This document shows, one piece after another, positions 43,449-52,314 of a stretch of 64,000 bases of DNA. Source of the DNA: Variovorax gracilis (GTDB lineage Bacteria > Pseudomonadota > Gammaproteobacteria > Burkholderiales > Burkholderiaceae_C); contig NZ_JASZYF010000001.1 of NCBI RefSeq assembly GCF_030317115.1, positions 868,001 through 932,000 on the forward strand. The letters run 5' to 3'. The notes beneath the pieces are model-generated. The model saw nothing but the letters and a program-made list of their open reading frames with translations, was not told where the DNA came from and searched no databases. The translations under genes were made by a program, and so were the position numbers. Each line of letters starts with the position of its first letter. Position 1 is the first letter of the stretch.

Positions 43449-44762
43449 ATGACCCACCCGACCAGCCGCACGCCGATCAGCCGGCGCCAGACGATCGTTG
43501 CGACCACCATTGGCAACGCGCTCGAATTCTTCGACTTCACCGTGTACGGATTCCTCGCGCTGGTGATCGGAAAGCTCTTCTTCCCAACCTTCAATTCCTA
43601 CGGCCAGTTGCTACTGACGGTGGCAAGCTTCGGCGTCGGCTTTGTCATGCGGCCGCTGGGAGGCATCGTGATCGGCGCCTATGCCGACCGCGCCGGCCGC
43701 AAGAAGGCCATGACGCTCACGATCTTCCTGATGGCGCTGGGCTGCGCACTGATCGCCTTCGCCCCCACTTACGCGCAGATCGGCGTCGCGGCGCCACTCC
43801 TGATCGTGCTGGCGCGGCTCATCCAGGGCTTTTCGGCGGGTGGCGAGGTGGGCGCGTCCACCACGCTGCTGGTGGAGCATGCAACGCCGGCGAACCGCGG
43901 CTACATGGCGAGTTGGCAGTTCGCGAGCCAGGGCCTCGGCATCCTGCTCGGCGCCGTGGTCGTGGGCGGGCTGTCGACGGCGCTCACGCCGCAAGCCATG
44001 GAGAGTTGGGGCTGGCGCGTGCCCTTCTTCCTCGGGATGCTGATCGCGCCCGTGGGCATGTACATCCGCCGCCACCTCGAGGAATCTCTGGAGATCCGGC
44101 CCGAGCCGGCCAACGCGGCGCCGCGCCGCAGCAGCCTGTCGGAGGTGTGCGGCGAACATGGCAAGACCGTGCTCGCGGCCATCCTGAGCATCATCGGCGG
44201 CACCGCGGCCGCCTACGTCGTGACTTTCTACATGCCGACCTACGCCATCCGCGAGCTGGGCATGCCGCCGCCGGTGGCGCTCTTCGGCGCGGCACTCACG
44301 GGACTGCTGTCCTTCGGCTTGGCGCCCTTCGTCGGCCGCTGGTCCGACCGCATCGGCCGCAAGCCGCTGATCGTCTGGAGTCGCATCGCGCTGGTGCTGC
44401 TGATCTACCCGGGTTTCCTGTGGCTCAACATGTCGCCCACGCCTGCCGTGCTCTTCACCGTGGTCGGCGTGCTGAGCCTCACGTTGGTGGTGCAGACGGT
44501 GCCCGGCATCACGATGCTGCCGGAGATGTTTCCCAAGCACGTGCGCGCGAGCGGCATGTCGCTGGTCTACAGCGTCGGCGTGGCGCTGTTCGGCGGCTTC
44601 TCGCCCTTCATCAGCACTTGGCTGCTAAACGCCACCGGCAACAAGCTTGCGCCGGCCTGGTACCTGCTGGCGATGACGACGGTCTCGCTGCTGGGCCTGC
44701 TCTGGCTCAAGGACTTCACAGGCAAGGACATCGACGCGGCAGGCGCGCACCAGCCGGCCTGA
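43449..44762 (+). CDS. MFS transporter, metabolite:H+ symporter (MHS) type
   Basis: A 437-residue 12-helix transporter. The MHS-group patterns are clear: GNALEFFDFTVYGFLA at the first helix, AYADRAGRKKAMTLTI in the loop between helices 2 and 3, and LIQGFSAGGEVGASTTLLVE at helices 4-5. The group imports organic acids and zwitterions such as citrate, alpha-ketoglutarate, shikimate and proline/betaine. With an M14-type amidase/peptidase gene 23 bases downstream, uptake of an amide- or peptide-like compound is plausible. It is probably controlled by the divergent LysR protein. Confidence 0.92.
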   Translation: MTHPTSRTPISRRQTIVATTIGNALEFFDFTVYGFLALVIGKLFFPTFNSYGQLLLTVASFGVGFVMRPLGGIVIGAYADRAGRKKAMTLTIFLMALGCALIAFAPTYAQIGVAAPLLIVLARLIQGFSAGGEVGASTTLLVEHATPANRGYMASWQFASQGLGILLGAVVVGGLSTALTPQAMESWGWRVPFFLGMLIAPVGMYIRRHLEESLEIRPEPANAAPRRSSLSEVCGEHGKTVLAAILSIIGGTAAAYVVTFYMPTYAIRELGMPPPVALFGAALTGLLSFGLAPFVGRWSDRIGRKPLIVWSRIALVLLIYPGFLWLNMSPTPAVLFTVVGVLSLTLVVQTVPGITMLPEMFPKHVRASGMSLVYSVGVALFGGFSPFISTWLLNATGNKLAPAWYLLAMTTVSLLGLLWLKDFTGKDIDAAGAHQPA

Positions 44763-44785
44763 TCGCGATTCCGAGGACACAAGAC

Positions 44786-45883
44786 ATGCACAGCACCGCA
44801 GCCACCCGCCACTTCTCGGGCACCTACGCCGAGGCACGGCGCAAATTCCTCGAGGCAGCCGCCCAGCGCGGCGCGGCCGTCGAATCCTTCGTGCTCGAAG
44901 CGCATCGCGGCGCCCTGGGCGAAACGCTGGCCACCGACGTGGCCCTGCTCGGCAAGCCGGACGCTGCCAGGCTGATGATCGTGAGTTCGGGCACGCACGG
45001 CCCCGAGGGCTTCTGCGGCTCGGGCTGCCAGGTCGCGACGTTGAACGATGCAGACCTGATATCGCGACTCGAACAGGCCGGTGTCGCGCTGCTGCTCGTG
45101 CATGCCGTCAACCCGCATGGCTTCTCGCACCTGCACCGCACCAACGAAGACAACATCGACCTGAACCGCAACCACATCGACTTCGATGCGCCGCTGCCGG
45201 TGAACACCGCCTATGCCGACGTCGAGCCCTTCGTGCTGCCGGCCACCTGGCCGCCCACCGGCGCGGACGAGTCGGCGATGGCTGCGTACATCGAGAAGCA
45301 CGGCATGCGGGCCTATCGCGCCGCGGTCACGGCCGGGCAGTACGACTCGCCTGAAGGCGTGTTCTACGGTGGCAAGGCGCCATCGTGGAGCAACCGCACC
45401 ATGCGCGGCATCTTGCGCAAGTACGGCACGGCCGCCACGCACATCGGGTGGATCGACATCCACACCGGCCTCGGCCCCTACGGACACGGCGAGAAGATCT
45501 ACCCGGGCCGCAACGCGCCGGCCGACCTGGCACAGGCACGCGCCTGGTGGGGCGCCGACGTGTTCGCGCCCTTCGACGGCCAGTCGGCCTCGGCGGACGT
45601 CTCGGGCCCGGTGGTCTCGGCGATCTACGACGAGTGTCCGCAGGCCAGTGCGGCCCTGATGGGGCTGGAGTTCGGCACCCTGCCCGACATGGAAGTCATG
45701 ACGCGCCTGCGCGCCGACACGTGGCTGCGCCGCCACCCGGAAGCACTGGCCGAGCAGCAGCGCGCGATCCGGCAAGACCTGCGCGACGCCTTCTACTGCG
45801 ACAACGACGAGTGGAAGGGCATGGTGCTCGGCCAGGCCCGCGTGGTGCTCCTGCAGACCCTGCAGGGACTCAAGGGCGCCTAG
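44786..45883 (+). CDS. M14-like zinc peptidase (DUF2817 family)
   Basis: A 365-residue protein of the M14/DUF2817 group of zinc-dependent carboxypeptidase-like enzymes. The metal site includes His71 and Glu74 in SSGTHGPEGFCGSG and a second histidine in WIDIHTGLGPYG (~224). RTNEDNIDLNRNHIDF supplies the Asn-Arg pair of the substrate pocket. There is no signal peptide, so it should act in the cytosol on what the upstream transporter brings in. The ATG at 44786 follows GAGGA. The gene ends 13 bases before the convergent secreted protein gene. Confidence 0.85.
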   Translation: MHSTAATRHFSGTYAEARRKFLEAAAQRGAAVESFVLEAHRGALGETLATDVALLGKPDAARLMIVSSGTHGPEGFCGSGCQVATLNDADLISRLEQAGVALLLVHAVNPHGFSHLHRTNEDNIDLNRNHIDFDAPLPVNTAYADVEPFVLPATWPPTGADESAMAAYIEKHGMRAYRAAVTAGQYDSPEGVFYGGKAPSWSNRTMRGILRKYGTAATHIGWIDIHTGLGPYGHGEKIYPGRNAPADLAQARAWWGADVFAPFDGQSASADVSGPVVSAIYDECPQASAALMGLEFGTLPDMEVMTRLRADTWLRRHPEALAEQQRAIRQDLRDAFYCDNDEWKGMVLGQARVVLLQTLQGLKGA

Positions 45884-45896
45884 ACGGTCGGCCCCT

Positions 45897-46325
45897 TCAG
45901 AGCCGCGCCGCCAGCTCGCGGCACTTCTGGAGGTTCGTGTTGAAGCGGGTCGCCATGCCCGGTTCGCAGGCGGAGCTGGTGGTCATGATGCGGCACATGC
46001 CGACCACCAGGAAGTCCGACACCGCTTCGGTGCACATCGGGAAGCGCGCCAGTGCGGGATTGTCATGCGACTTGAAGCCCCACGTGTCGGAGAAGTCGAG
46101 CATGCGGCCCATTGCGTCCTCGAAGTAGTCCCTGTCGCGCGCCGCGATGGCAGCCTCCATCGCCGGCAGTTCGCCGCCGAGGAAGCCCACCGCCGCCGAG
46201 GGAAAGCGGTTTGCATCCTGCGAGGTGGCCTGCTGGGCCGTCACGCCCGAGACGGCAGCCGCGAGCAGCAAGGGCGCGACGACGCGCGCGGAAATGGCGA
46301 GGATTCGGGGGCGGAAGAATTCCAT
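45897..46325 (-). CDS. Exported hypothetical protein with four cysteines
   Basis: A 142-residue protein of no recognised family. A long hydrophobic start (LAISARVVAPLLLAAAVSGVTA) is a signal peptide, cleaved near residue 30. The mature part is mostly helical and has four cysteines (98, 111, 120, 135) in its C-terminal half, likely forming two disulfides in the periplasm; MCTEAVSDFLVVGMCRI is characteristic. It follows the autotransporter gene on the same strand after 95 bases, but a functional link is unproven. Confidence 0.7.
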   Translation of the reverse strand: MEFFRPRILAISARVVAPLLLAAAVSGVTAQQATSQDANRFPSAAVGFLGGELPAMEAAIAARDRDYFEDAMGRMLDFSDTWGFKSHDNPALARFPMCTEAVSDFLVVGMCRIMTTSSACEPGMATRFNTNLQKCRELAARL

Positions 46326-46420
46326 GGTGTTCGGTCGGGCGATGGCTTCGAAGGCCGCCCCGCTGCAGGGCGGCCGCTGAAGCCCCTATTTGAACCGAAA
46401 GCCGCGGAGCGCCCGCTCGC

Positions 46421-49400
46421 CTACCAGCTCACCCGCATGCCCAGCGATCCCTGCACCGACGACTTCACCTTCACGTCGCCGCCCGCGTTGAAGAGGCGAC
46501 CCGCCTCGCCATAGAGCGTGACGACGGGCGTCAGCGCCAGCGTCATGCCGGCCGCGACTTCGGTCGAGGTGTATCCGGTGCTGCTGGCAATGCGCGTGCT
46601 GGCCGCCGGACCGACGAAGGTCGCGACATCGGTGCCCGAGCCGGCGTAGTACACATTGAAGCGGCCGTAGGGCTGCAGGCGTCCGGCGCGGGTGGCGATG
46701 TCGCCCTTGATGCGCGCGCCGAGGCGGCCGATCCAGCCACCGTCGGCGTCCTGCTGCACGCGGGCGCCGCCGATCAGCACGTCGTCGAAGCTGCTGCGCT
46801 GGTAGGCGAGCTGGGCCTGCGGTTCGACGGCCCAGCCGTCGGCCAGCGCGAAGGCTTTGCCGGCCTCGATCGACGCGGTGGTGCTGTTCGGCTTGCCGGA
46901 GGCGCTTGGGTTGCCATCAGGGCGCACGGTGTAGCGGTGGCTGCCGCTCTGGAGAACGGCGTCTGCGTACACGCCGCTCGCATCCATCCAGGTCGCATAG
47001 CCGGCGAGGTAGCGCGATTGCAGATCGTTGTAGCCCACCCTGCCGAGCGTGCCGCGCGCGTTGCCGCTGACGTCCGCGCTGCCGTCCAGGTAGCCCACGT
47101 AGACGCCAGCGCGCCAGTTGCCAGTGGCCAGCAGATCGGTGCCGGCCTGCAGGCCGCTCACATGGCCCTTGCTCTGCGCCGACGCTGTGCCGTCCTGGCG
47201 GATGTCGAGATCGCCGTAGATGGCCCGGGCCCATGCCTGTCGGCTCGCATGGGCGCTCTCTTCGTCGCCGACACGGCGATGCAGGTTGCCGAGCATCGCG
47301 AGATCGGTCTGGCGCAGTTGTGCGGGCAGCGCGGCGAAAAGAGGCACTTCGGCGCGGTAGGTCGGGACCTTCACTGCGGTGCGCGATGCTTCGCTGCCCG
47401 CGTCAGGCGGCTTCGTCGATGCGGCCGAATCTTCAGGACCGGCTGAAGGCGACTCCGGCTTGACCGAGGAATCCGGCGGCACGAGCGTGGTTTCCGAGCG
47501 CAGGTACCAGTTCTCGCCCGCGCCCTGGGCATCGGCCGCATACAGGCGGTATTCGAACGCGCCCGCATCGACGTGTCCGTTGGCGAGCGCGAAGGCATCG
47601 CGGGTCGACTGTGCCGTCGTGGTGGCGCCGTTGCGCGCGCTCACCACTTCGATACCGTTGCCCGTCGTCTGAGCACCGAGCCCGCCGAGGTTGGTGATGC
47701 GCACGGTGGTGTTGCCGCTCGCGCTGGCGCCGGGGCCGCTGAGCATCAGGCGATCGCTCAGGCTGGCGCTACCTCCCAGAACCGTGCCCAGGCTCAGCAC
47801 GCCGTTGTTCCCGACATAGGCGCCGTTCACGGTGAGCGTGCTGCCGGCCGCGGTACTCAGAAGGCTGACGGTGCCAGCGTTGCGGAGCGTGGCAACCGTC
47901 TGGTCGAAGCCCGCCGCATCGAGCGTCGCACCCGTCGCCACGGTGTGTGCGGACACGGCGCTGAAGCTGTTGGCGGCACCCGCCTTGAGCGTGCCCGCTG
48001 CGACGGTCGTCGCTCCGCTGTAGTTGTTGGCACCCGAGAGCACGGTCGTGCCGCGTCCCACTTGCCGGAGCGCTCCGCTGCCGCTGATGGCCCCCGCAAG
48101 CGTCAGGGTGTTCGAGCGGTTCACGGCGAGCGTGGCGTTGTTGAGGATGTTGCCCACCACGCTGCCCGTCGTACCGCCATCGCCGAGCTGCAAGGTGCCT
48201 GCCGTGATCGTCGTGCCGCCGCTGTAGGTGTTGTCGGCAGTGAACAGCGTAGTGCCGGCGCCGAGCTGGGTCACGTGGCCGGTTCCGCTGATGGGGTTCG
48301 CGAAGCCGATGGCGTCCTGGCGATGGATGACGAGCGCGGCGTTGTTGACGATGGGCCCCTCGACCTTGCCGGCGGTGCCGCCATTGCCGAGCTGCAGGAC
48401 GCCACCCGTGATGGTGGTGGTACCGGTGATTTCCTGGTTGGTCGTGAACGTCAGCTTGCCGGCGCCGGTCTTCTCGATGCCGCCCGTGCCCTTGAGCAGT
48501 CCCGCGTAGGTCGCGTCGGCAGATTGTTCGAAGCGCACCAGGCCGTGGTCGGTGATCGACTTCGGCATGAAGCCGGCGCTCGTCTGCAGCGTACCGGCCG
48601 CATCGACCGTCATGCTGCCGGTATAGCCGCTGGCATCCGCACCGAGGATCAGCGTGCCACCGGCCACCCGCGTGCTCGTGATGCCCGCGCCGGCCAGCGA
48701 GTTGTTGAAGGTCCAGCTGCCGCTGTCGTTCTTCACCAGGGTCTGGAAGTTGGAGAGCGTCTGGTTGAAGACCCCCGTGGCCGTGCCGTTCAAGGTCAGC
48801 AGGTTGCGGCCCCCGCCGCCGTTGATCGTGCCGGAGATCGACGAGCCGCTGTAGATCCTGAGCGTGTCGTCGGCATCGGCAAAGTTCAGCGATCCGACCA
48901 ATCGGCCCTTGTTGCTGAAGTCCAGCGCCATGCTGCCGGCCACGCCCACGATGTTCCCCGCGCCGTTCTTGTATTCGATGATGCCGGTCGCTTCGTTCTC
49001 GATGGTGTTCGTGCCGGTGGAGGACTGCTGGAACCAGATCGCCGCGCCGCCCGCCTGCGAGCGGATCTCCCCGCCGTTGACGATGCGGTTGCCGGAGCCG
49101 ATCGGATTGACGGCCTCTGCGTCGCCCGCCGATCCGGTGGACAGCACCTTGGCTCCCTGCTCGATCGTCAGCGTGTTGCCAGAGCGGAATTCGATGGTGT
49201 TCGCGCCTGTACCGTATTTGCCGTCGGTGCCGCCCGGCGCCTTGTTCTCGACCTTGGCGCCGGCCTGGATCAGGATCGTCGAATTGTCGCCAACGCTGAT
49301 GGCCGTGAGGCCCGCCGAACTGATAATCGCAGCCGGCCGCACGATCACCGAAGTGCCGGAAAGCGTGGCGGCGCCTTGACCCGCCGTGCCCGTTGCCACG

Positions 49401-49537
49401 CCAGTCGCATCGCAGGTGATGGCATTCGCGGCGGTCGTGCAGGTGGCCGAGGCAGTGCCGGCCAGGCCGAACAGCGCCGCCGCGACGGTCCAGCGATGCT
49501 GCGATGAGTTCCAGACGATGCTGAAAACGCAGTTCAT
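46421..49537 (-). CDS. Type V autotransporter with beta-helical passenger
   Basis: A 1038-residue outer-membrane protein. It starts with an extended signal peptide (MNCVFSIVWNSSQHRWTVAA, ESPR type, which slows export) and cleaves near ASATC (~33). The passenger (about 35-690) is Gly/Thr/Asn-rich and contains autotransporter-associated strand repeats with an exact 68-residue period. A Pro/Ser-rich linker (about 688-725) leads to the C-terminal beta-barrel (about 770-1038), which ends in the aromatic residue needed for insertion (LGMRVSW). There is no catalytic or RGD motif that I can name, so the role is probably adhesion or aggregation. The ATG at 49537 gives the proper ESPR start. Confidence 0.92.
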   Translation of the reverse strand: MNCVFSIVWNSSQHRWTVAAALFGLAGTASATCTTAANAITCDATGVATGTAGQGAATLSGTSVIVRPAAIISSAGLTAISVGDNSTILIQAGAKVENKAPGGTDGKYGTGANTIEFRSGNTLTIEQGAKVLSTGSAGDAEAVNPIGSGNRIVNGGEIRSQAGGAAIWFQQSSTGTNTIENEATGIIEYKNGAGNIVGVAGSMALDFSNKGRLVGSLNFADADDTLRIYSGSSISGTINGGGGRNLLTLNGTATGVFNQTLSNFQTLVKNDSGSWTFNNSLAGAGITSTRVAGGTLILGADASGYTGSMTVDAAGTLQTSAGFMPKSITDHGLVRFEQSADATYAGLLKGTGGIEKTGAGKLTFTTNQEITGTTTITGGVLQLGNGGTAGKVEGPIVNNAALVIHRQDAIGFANPISGTGHVTQLGAGTTLFTADNTYSGGTTITAGTLQLGDGGTTGSVVGNILNNATLAVNRSNTLTLAGAISGSGALRQVGRGTTVLSGANNYSGATTVAAGTLKAGAANSFSAVSAHTVATGATLDAAGFDQTVATLRNAGTVSLLSTAAGSTLTVNGAYVGNNGVLSLGTVLGGSASLSDRLMLSGPGASASGNTTVRITNLGGLGAQTTGNGIEVVSARNGATTTAQSTRDAFALANGHVDAGAFEYRLYAADAQGAGENWYLRSETTLVPPDSSVKPESPSAGPEDSAASTKPPDAGSEASRTAVKVPTYRAEVPLFAALPAQLRQTDLAMLGNLHRRVGDEESAHASRQAWARAIYGDLDIRQDGTASAQSKGHVSGLQAGTDLLATGNWRAGVYVGYLDGSADVSGNARGTLGRVGYNDLQSRYLAGYATWMDASGVYADAVLQSGSHRYTVRPDGNPSASGKPNSTTASIEAGKAFALADGWAVEPQAQLAYQRSSFDDVLIGGARVQQDADGGWIGRLGARIKGDIATRAGRLQPYGRFNVYYAGSGTDVATFVGPAASTRIASSTGYTSTEVAAGMTLALTPVVTLYGEAGRLFNAGGDVKVKSSVQGSLGMRVSW
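48008..48415 (-). repeat. Two 204-bp in-frame repeats inside the autotransporter passenger
   Basis: Units at plus 48212-48415 and 48008-48211 encode 68-residue modules. Matching landmarks in the two units are TITGGVLQLGNGG / TITAGTLQLGDGG, then NAALVIHRQ / NATLAVNRS, then NTYSGG / NNYSGA. A third start (TVAAGTLKAG) follows at exactly the same period. They correspond to autotransporter-associated strand (PATR-type) repeats that stack as beta-helix rungs. Confidence 0.8.
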
Positions 49538-49811
49538 GAAGCTTTTTCCCGAGTTGAAATTCACGCGGCACGTGAAACGAATACTTACGAATGTAATTCT
49601 TCGGTACTCTTTTGAACGGAGAAAATTTCACGATCCTGGTGCAAATCGACGGTTGCGTTCGATTTCGCTACGCTTTCGATAGCAGGAAGGCATTGCTGGG
49701 AACGGCCGGGCGCCGTTGTCACAAAAAAGCGGGGCAGCGACCCGCGGCGCTCACCTCGATCGGGCCGCGACGGCAAGTCGGCGGCAGGGAGCAGGCCCGT
49801 AAACTCCCCGG

Positions 49812-50030
49812 ATGGCATCCAGACCTTCCAGAGCGCCGCGAATGCTCGAGCGCGGCATCCTTTGCATCCTCATCGGCGCGGCCGTGCTGATCGCGCCGAA
49901 CTTCCTGCAGTCGCCGACTTGGCGGGAAATGATCGGGGGGGCCTACATCGTGGGATGGTTTGCGCTGGTGCTCGGCATCGCGCTCGTGGTGGTCGACCTG
50001 GTCCAGCGGGCCAAGGCCAAGGGGCGATGA
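49812..50030 (+). CDS. Small two-helix membrane protein
   Basis: A 72-residue protein with two hydrophobic helices (about 14-28 and 40-62) separated by LQSPTWREMIGGAY and ending in the basic RAKAKGR. I do not recognise a named family. The start at 49812 ([12 protein letters not shown]) may be replaced by the internal ATG of MLERGILC. It diverges from the autotransporter across about 270 bases that contain only A+T-rich promoter-like sequence. It converges on the YedI-like gene 31 bases away. Confidence 0.6.
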   Translation: MASRPSRAPRMLERGILCILIGAAVLIAPNFLQSPTWREMIGGAYIVGWFALVLGIALVVVDLVQRAKAKGR

Positions 50031-50061
50031 AGCGCGCGGCGGCGCGTTGTCGCCGCCGGGT

Positions 50062-50967
50062 TCAGCGCTTGGCGCGAAGCTTCTTCACGACTTCGACGAC
50101 GGCCAGGACGATGGCGCCCGCGATGATGCCGACGCCGGCATTGGCCCCCATGGATGCCAGCCCGCCGAAGAAGCCGCCGACGCCCGAGGTCCAGGCCTCG
50201 ATCGCATGGCCGACGGCCGGCACGCCATGCACCAGGATTCCGCCGCCCACGAGGAACATCGCTGCCGTGCCGGCAATCGACAGCCCTTTCATGAGCCAGG
50301 GCGCCGCCGCCAGAATCCCGCGGCCCAGGGCGCGCGAACCGGCGCCTTCGCGCTGGCTCAGGTAGAGGCCCGCATCGTCGAGCTTCACGATGCCGGCCAC
50401 GAGGCCGTACACACCGACAGTCATCACCAGCGCGATGCCCACCAGCACTGAAAGCTGCGTGACGAAGGGCTGGCCCTGCACCGTGCCCAGCGTGATCGCG
50501 ATGATTTCGGCGGAAAGGATGAAGTCGGTGCGCACCGCGCCCTTGATCTTTGCCTTCTCGGTCGCGACCACGTCGACCTCCTCGCTCGCCACCGCCTGCT
50601 CATGGGCCGTGGTGCTGGCGGCGTGCTCCTCCCTGTGCAGGAACTTGTGCGCCAGCTTCTCGAAGCCTTCGAAGCAAAGGAAGGCGCCACCGATCATCAG
50701 CAGCGGCGTCACCAGCCAGGGCAGCCAGGTCCCGATCACCAGCGCGGCCGGCACCAGGATCGCCTTGTTCACGAAGGAACCCTTGCACACCGCCCACACG
50801 ACCGGCAGCTCGCGATTGGCCTTGACCCCCGACACCTGCTGCGCGTTCAGCGCCAGGTCATCGCCGAGCACGCCAGCCGTCTTCTTGGCCGCGACCTTGG
50901 TGAGAACCGAGACATCGTCGAGCACCGTCGCGATGTCATCGAGCAGCAGCAGGAGACTGGTGGCCAT
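50062..50967 (-). CDS. YedI/DUF808-family inner-membrane protein
   Basis: A 301-residue membrane protein beginning [20 protein letters not shown], the conserved start of the DUF808 (E. coli YedI) family. The family pattern continues with [27 protein letters not shown], and several helices follow ([55 protein letters not shown]). The function is unknown in all organisms. Length and motifs are complete, so the gene looks intact. The GNAT gene lies 15 bases upstream on the same strand and may be cotranscribed. Confidence 0.92.
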   Translation of the reverse strand: MATSLLLLLDDIATVLDDVSVLTKVAAKKTAGVLGDDLALNAQQVSGVKANRELPVVWAVCKGSFVNKAILVPAALVIGTWLPWLVTPLLMIGGAFLCFEGFEKLAHKFLHREEHAASTTAHEQAVASEEVDVVATEKAKIKGAVRTDFILSAEIIAITLGTVQGQPFVTQLSVLVGIALVMTVGVYGLVAGIVKLDDAGLYLSQREGAGSRALGRGILAAAPWLMKGLSIAGTAAMFLVGGGILVHGVPAVGHAIEAWTSGVGGFFGGLASMGANAGVGIIAGAIVLAVVEVVKKLRAKR

Positions 50968-50982
50968 CGACCGCGCGCCCGA

Positions 50983-51498
50983 TCAAACGGCTCGCTTGAG
51001 GCGGATTTCCTCGATCTTCACCGCGCCAAGGGCGGTCGTCTTGGCGGTCTTCATCTCGCGCTTGAAACCGGCGAGCTCATGGAAGCGCATGGCGCGGTCG
51101 TTGCGCAGCGGCACCCAGACGGTGACCACGGTGCAGCCCTCTTCCTCGAGGCCGTCGCGCGCGGCGTCCCACAAGGCGACGCCGACGCCCTTGCCCCAAT
51201 GCTCGGGCTTCACGTAGATGGCCCAGATCTCGCCCGTGGTGGACGGCGTCTTGGGATCGCGCGACCGGTCGAAGCCGACGAAACCCACCACCTCGCCGTC
51301 GATCTCCGCGACCTGCACCTGGGGTTCGCTGAACTCGATCGCCTCGCGCCACTTGGCCTCGCGCGTGGAGGGGGCCAGCGCGCGCAGCTGGTCCTCGGGG
51401 AGGATGTCTGCGTAGGCGGCCTGGGCGGCTGCGGCATGGACTTCGGCGACGGCTTTGGCATCGCGCAGGGTGGCGGGGCGGACTTCGTAATCGGACAT
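50983..51498 (-). CDS. GNAT-family N-acetyltransferase
   Basis: A 171-residue acetyltransferase. EIWAIYVKPEHWGKGVGVALWDAA (in parts) provides the V/I-x-P-x-x-x-x-x-G-x-G-x-A/G acetyl-CoA loop of motif A. EEGCTVVTVWVPLRNDRAMRFHE matches motif B, with the Asn-x-x-A-x-x-F-Y-like close (NDRAMRFHELAGF). YEVRPATLRDAKAVAEVH is the usual N-terminal strand-helix. The acceptor is unknown; members of this sort modify amines, peptides or antibiotics. It lies in front of the YedI-like gene and diverges from the small basic protein. Confidence 0.9.
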   Translation of the reverse strand: MSDYEVRPATLRDAKAVAEVHAAAAQAAYADILPEDQLRALAPSTREAKWREAIEFSEPQVQVAEIDGEVVGFVGFDRSRDPKTPSTTGEIWAIYVKPEHWGKGVGVALWDAARDGLEEEGCTVVTVWVPLRNDRAMRFHELAGFKREMKTAKTTALGAVKIEEIRLKRAV

Positions 51499-51605
51499 GA
51501 ATGCGGGAGGAACGAACGTAAAGGGGCGTATTGTCGCCGCGTCGCCAAAGTCCGGAACGCCGAGGCTAAACTGACCGTCGCATTCGCATCTATCCGGAGA
51601 TTCAC

Positions 51606-51752
51606 ATGGCCAAAGGTCAACAGCGCACGAACAAGGAAGCCAAGAAACCGAAGAAGGACACTTCGCCGCCCAAGCCGCCGGGCGCCGGCATCGAACCGGT
51701 CCGTACGATCACCACGGCGGTCATTCCGCGCGGCAAGCTCAAGAACAAGTAA
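51606..51752 (+). CDS. Small basic Lys/Pro-rich protein (48 residues)
   Basis: The gene is only 49 codons: [18 protein letters not shown] at the start, a PPKPPGAG hinge, and [10 protein letters not shown] at the end. CGGAGA lies six bases before the ATG. It stops two bases before the GTG of the VF530 gene, so the two are almost certainly cotranscribed. The Lys-rich N-terminal half suggests nucleic-acid contact and the rest is probably disordered. I do not recall a named family; small basic proteins beside VF530 genes recur in Burkholderiales. Confidence 0.65.
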   Translation: MAKGQQRTNKEAKKPKKDTSPPKPPGAGIEPVRTITTAVIPRGKLKNK

Positions 51753-51754
51753 CC

Positions 51755-52033
51755 GTGAACACGCCCGTACAGCCCACGCCAGCACAGAAGCAGCCGCGCA
51801 ATCCGTTGCACGGCCTCACGCTGGAAGCCATCGTGACCGCCCTCGAGGCGAATTACGGCTGGCAGGGGCTGGGCGAGCGGATTCCGCTGCGTTGCTTCAC
51901 CAGCGACCCGAGCGTCGCGTCCAGCCTCAAGTTTCTCCGCAAGACGCCCTGGGCGCGCGAGAAGGTCGAGAGCCTCTACCTCTTCATGCTCCGCGACCAG
52001 CGTCGCCAGCAATCGCCGTCGCATCGGCCGTGA
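51755..52033 (+). CDS. VF530-family (DUF2132) DNA-binding protein
   Basis: A 92-residue protein with the conserved [21 protein letters not shown]...[30 protein letters not shown] core (in parts) of VF530, whose Vibrio member has a DNA-binding-like structure. The basic C-terminus is [13 protein letters not shown]. The function is unknown. Translation begins at GTG 51755, two bases after the 48-codon gene, and its TGA overlaps the ATG of the ferredoxin gene (TGATG), so the three genes form one coupled unit. Confidence 0.9.
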   Translation: MNTPVQPTPAQKQPRNPLHGLTLEAIVTALEANYGWQGLGERIPLRCFTSDPSVASSLKFLRKTPWAREKVESLYLFMLRDQRRQQSPSHRP

Positions 52034-52314
52034 TGAAGGCGCACGTCGAACCGGGCGGATTCACCTTCGACATCGAGTCCGACCGCACCCTGCTCCAGTC
52101 CGCCGACGCCGGCGGCATCGAACTGCCGAGTTCCTGCCGCAACGGCACCTGCCGCACCTGCCTCTGCAAGCTCGTGGCCGGCGAGATTCGCTACCGCATC
52201 GAATGGCCGGGCGTGAGCGCCGACGAGAAAGCCGAAGGCTGGATCCTGCCGTGCGTGGCCGAGCCGCTCGGGGACGTGACGCTCGACGTGCCTTACGCGT
52301 TTTCAGTGTTCTAG
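52033..52314 (+). CDS. Plant-type [2Fe-2S] ferredoxin
   Basis: A 93-residue ferredoxin with the complete cluster motif Cys35-x4-Cys40-x2-Cys43 and distal Cys74 (SSCRNGTCRTC; WILPCVAEPLGD). GFTFDIESDRTLLQSADAGGIELP is the usual N-terminal strand-helix part. It carries no reductase domain, so it must accept electrons from a separate enzyme. It is translated through stop/start overlap with the VF530 gene. Its last 12 bases overlap the end of the convergent MFS gene. Confidence 0.9.
   Translation: MKAHVEPGGFTFDIESDRTLLQSADAGGIELPSSCRNGTCRTCLCKLVAGEIRYRIEWPGVSADEKAEGWILPCVAEPLGDVTLDVPYAFSVF

Noticed and set aside
47573..49507. A 644-codon plus-strand open frame opposite the autotransporter
   Set aside because: The minus strand encodes a complete autotransporter with signal peptide and barrel; the plus frame has no domain or plausible start.
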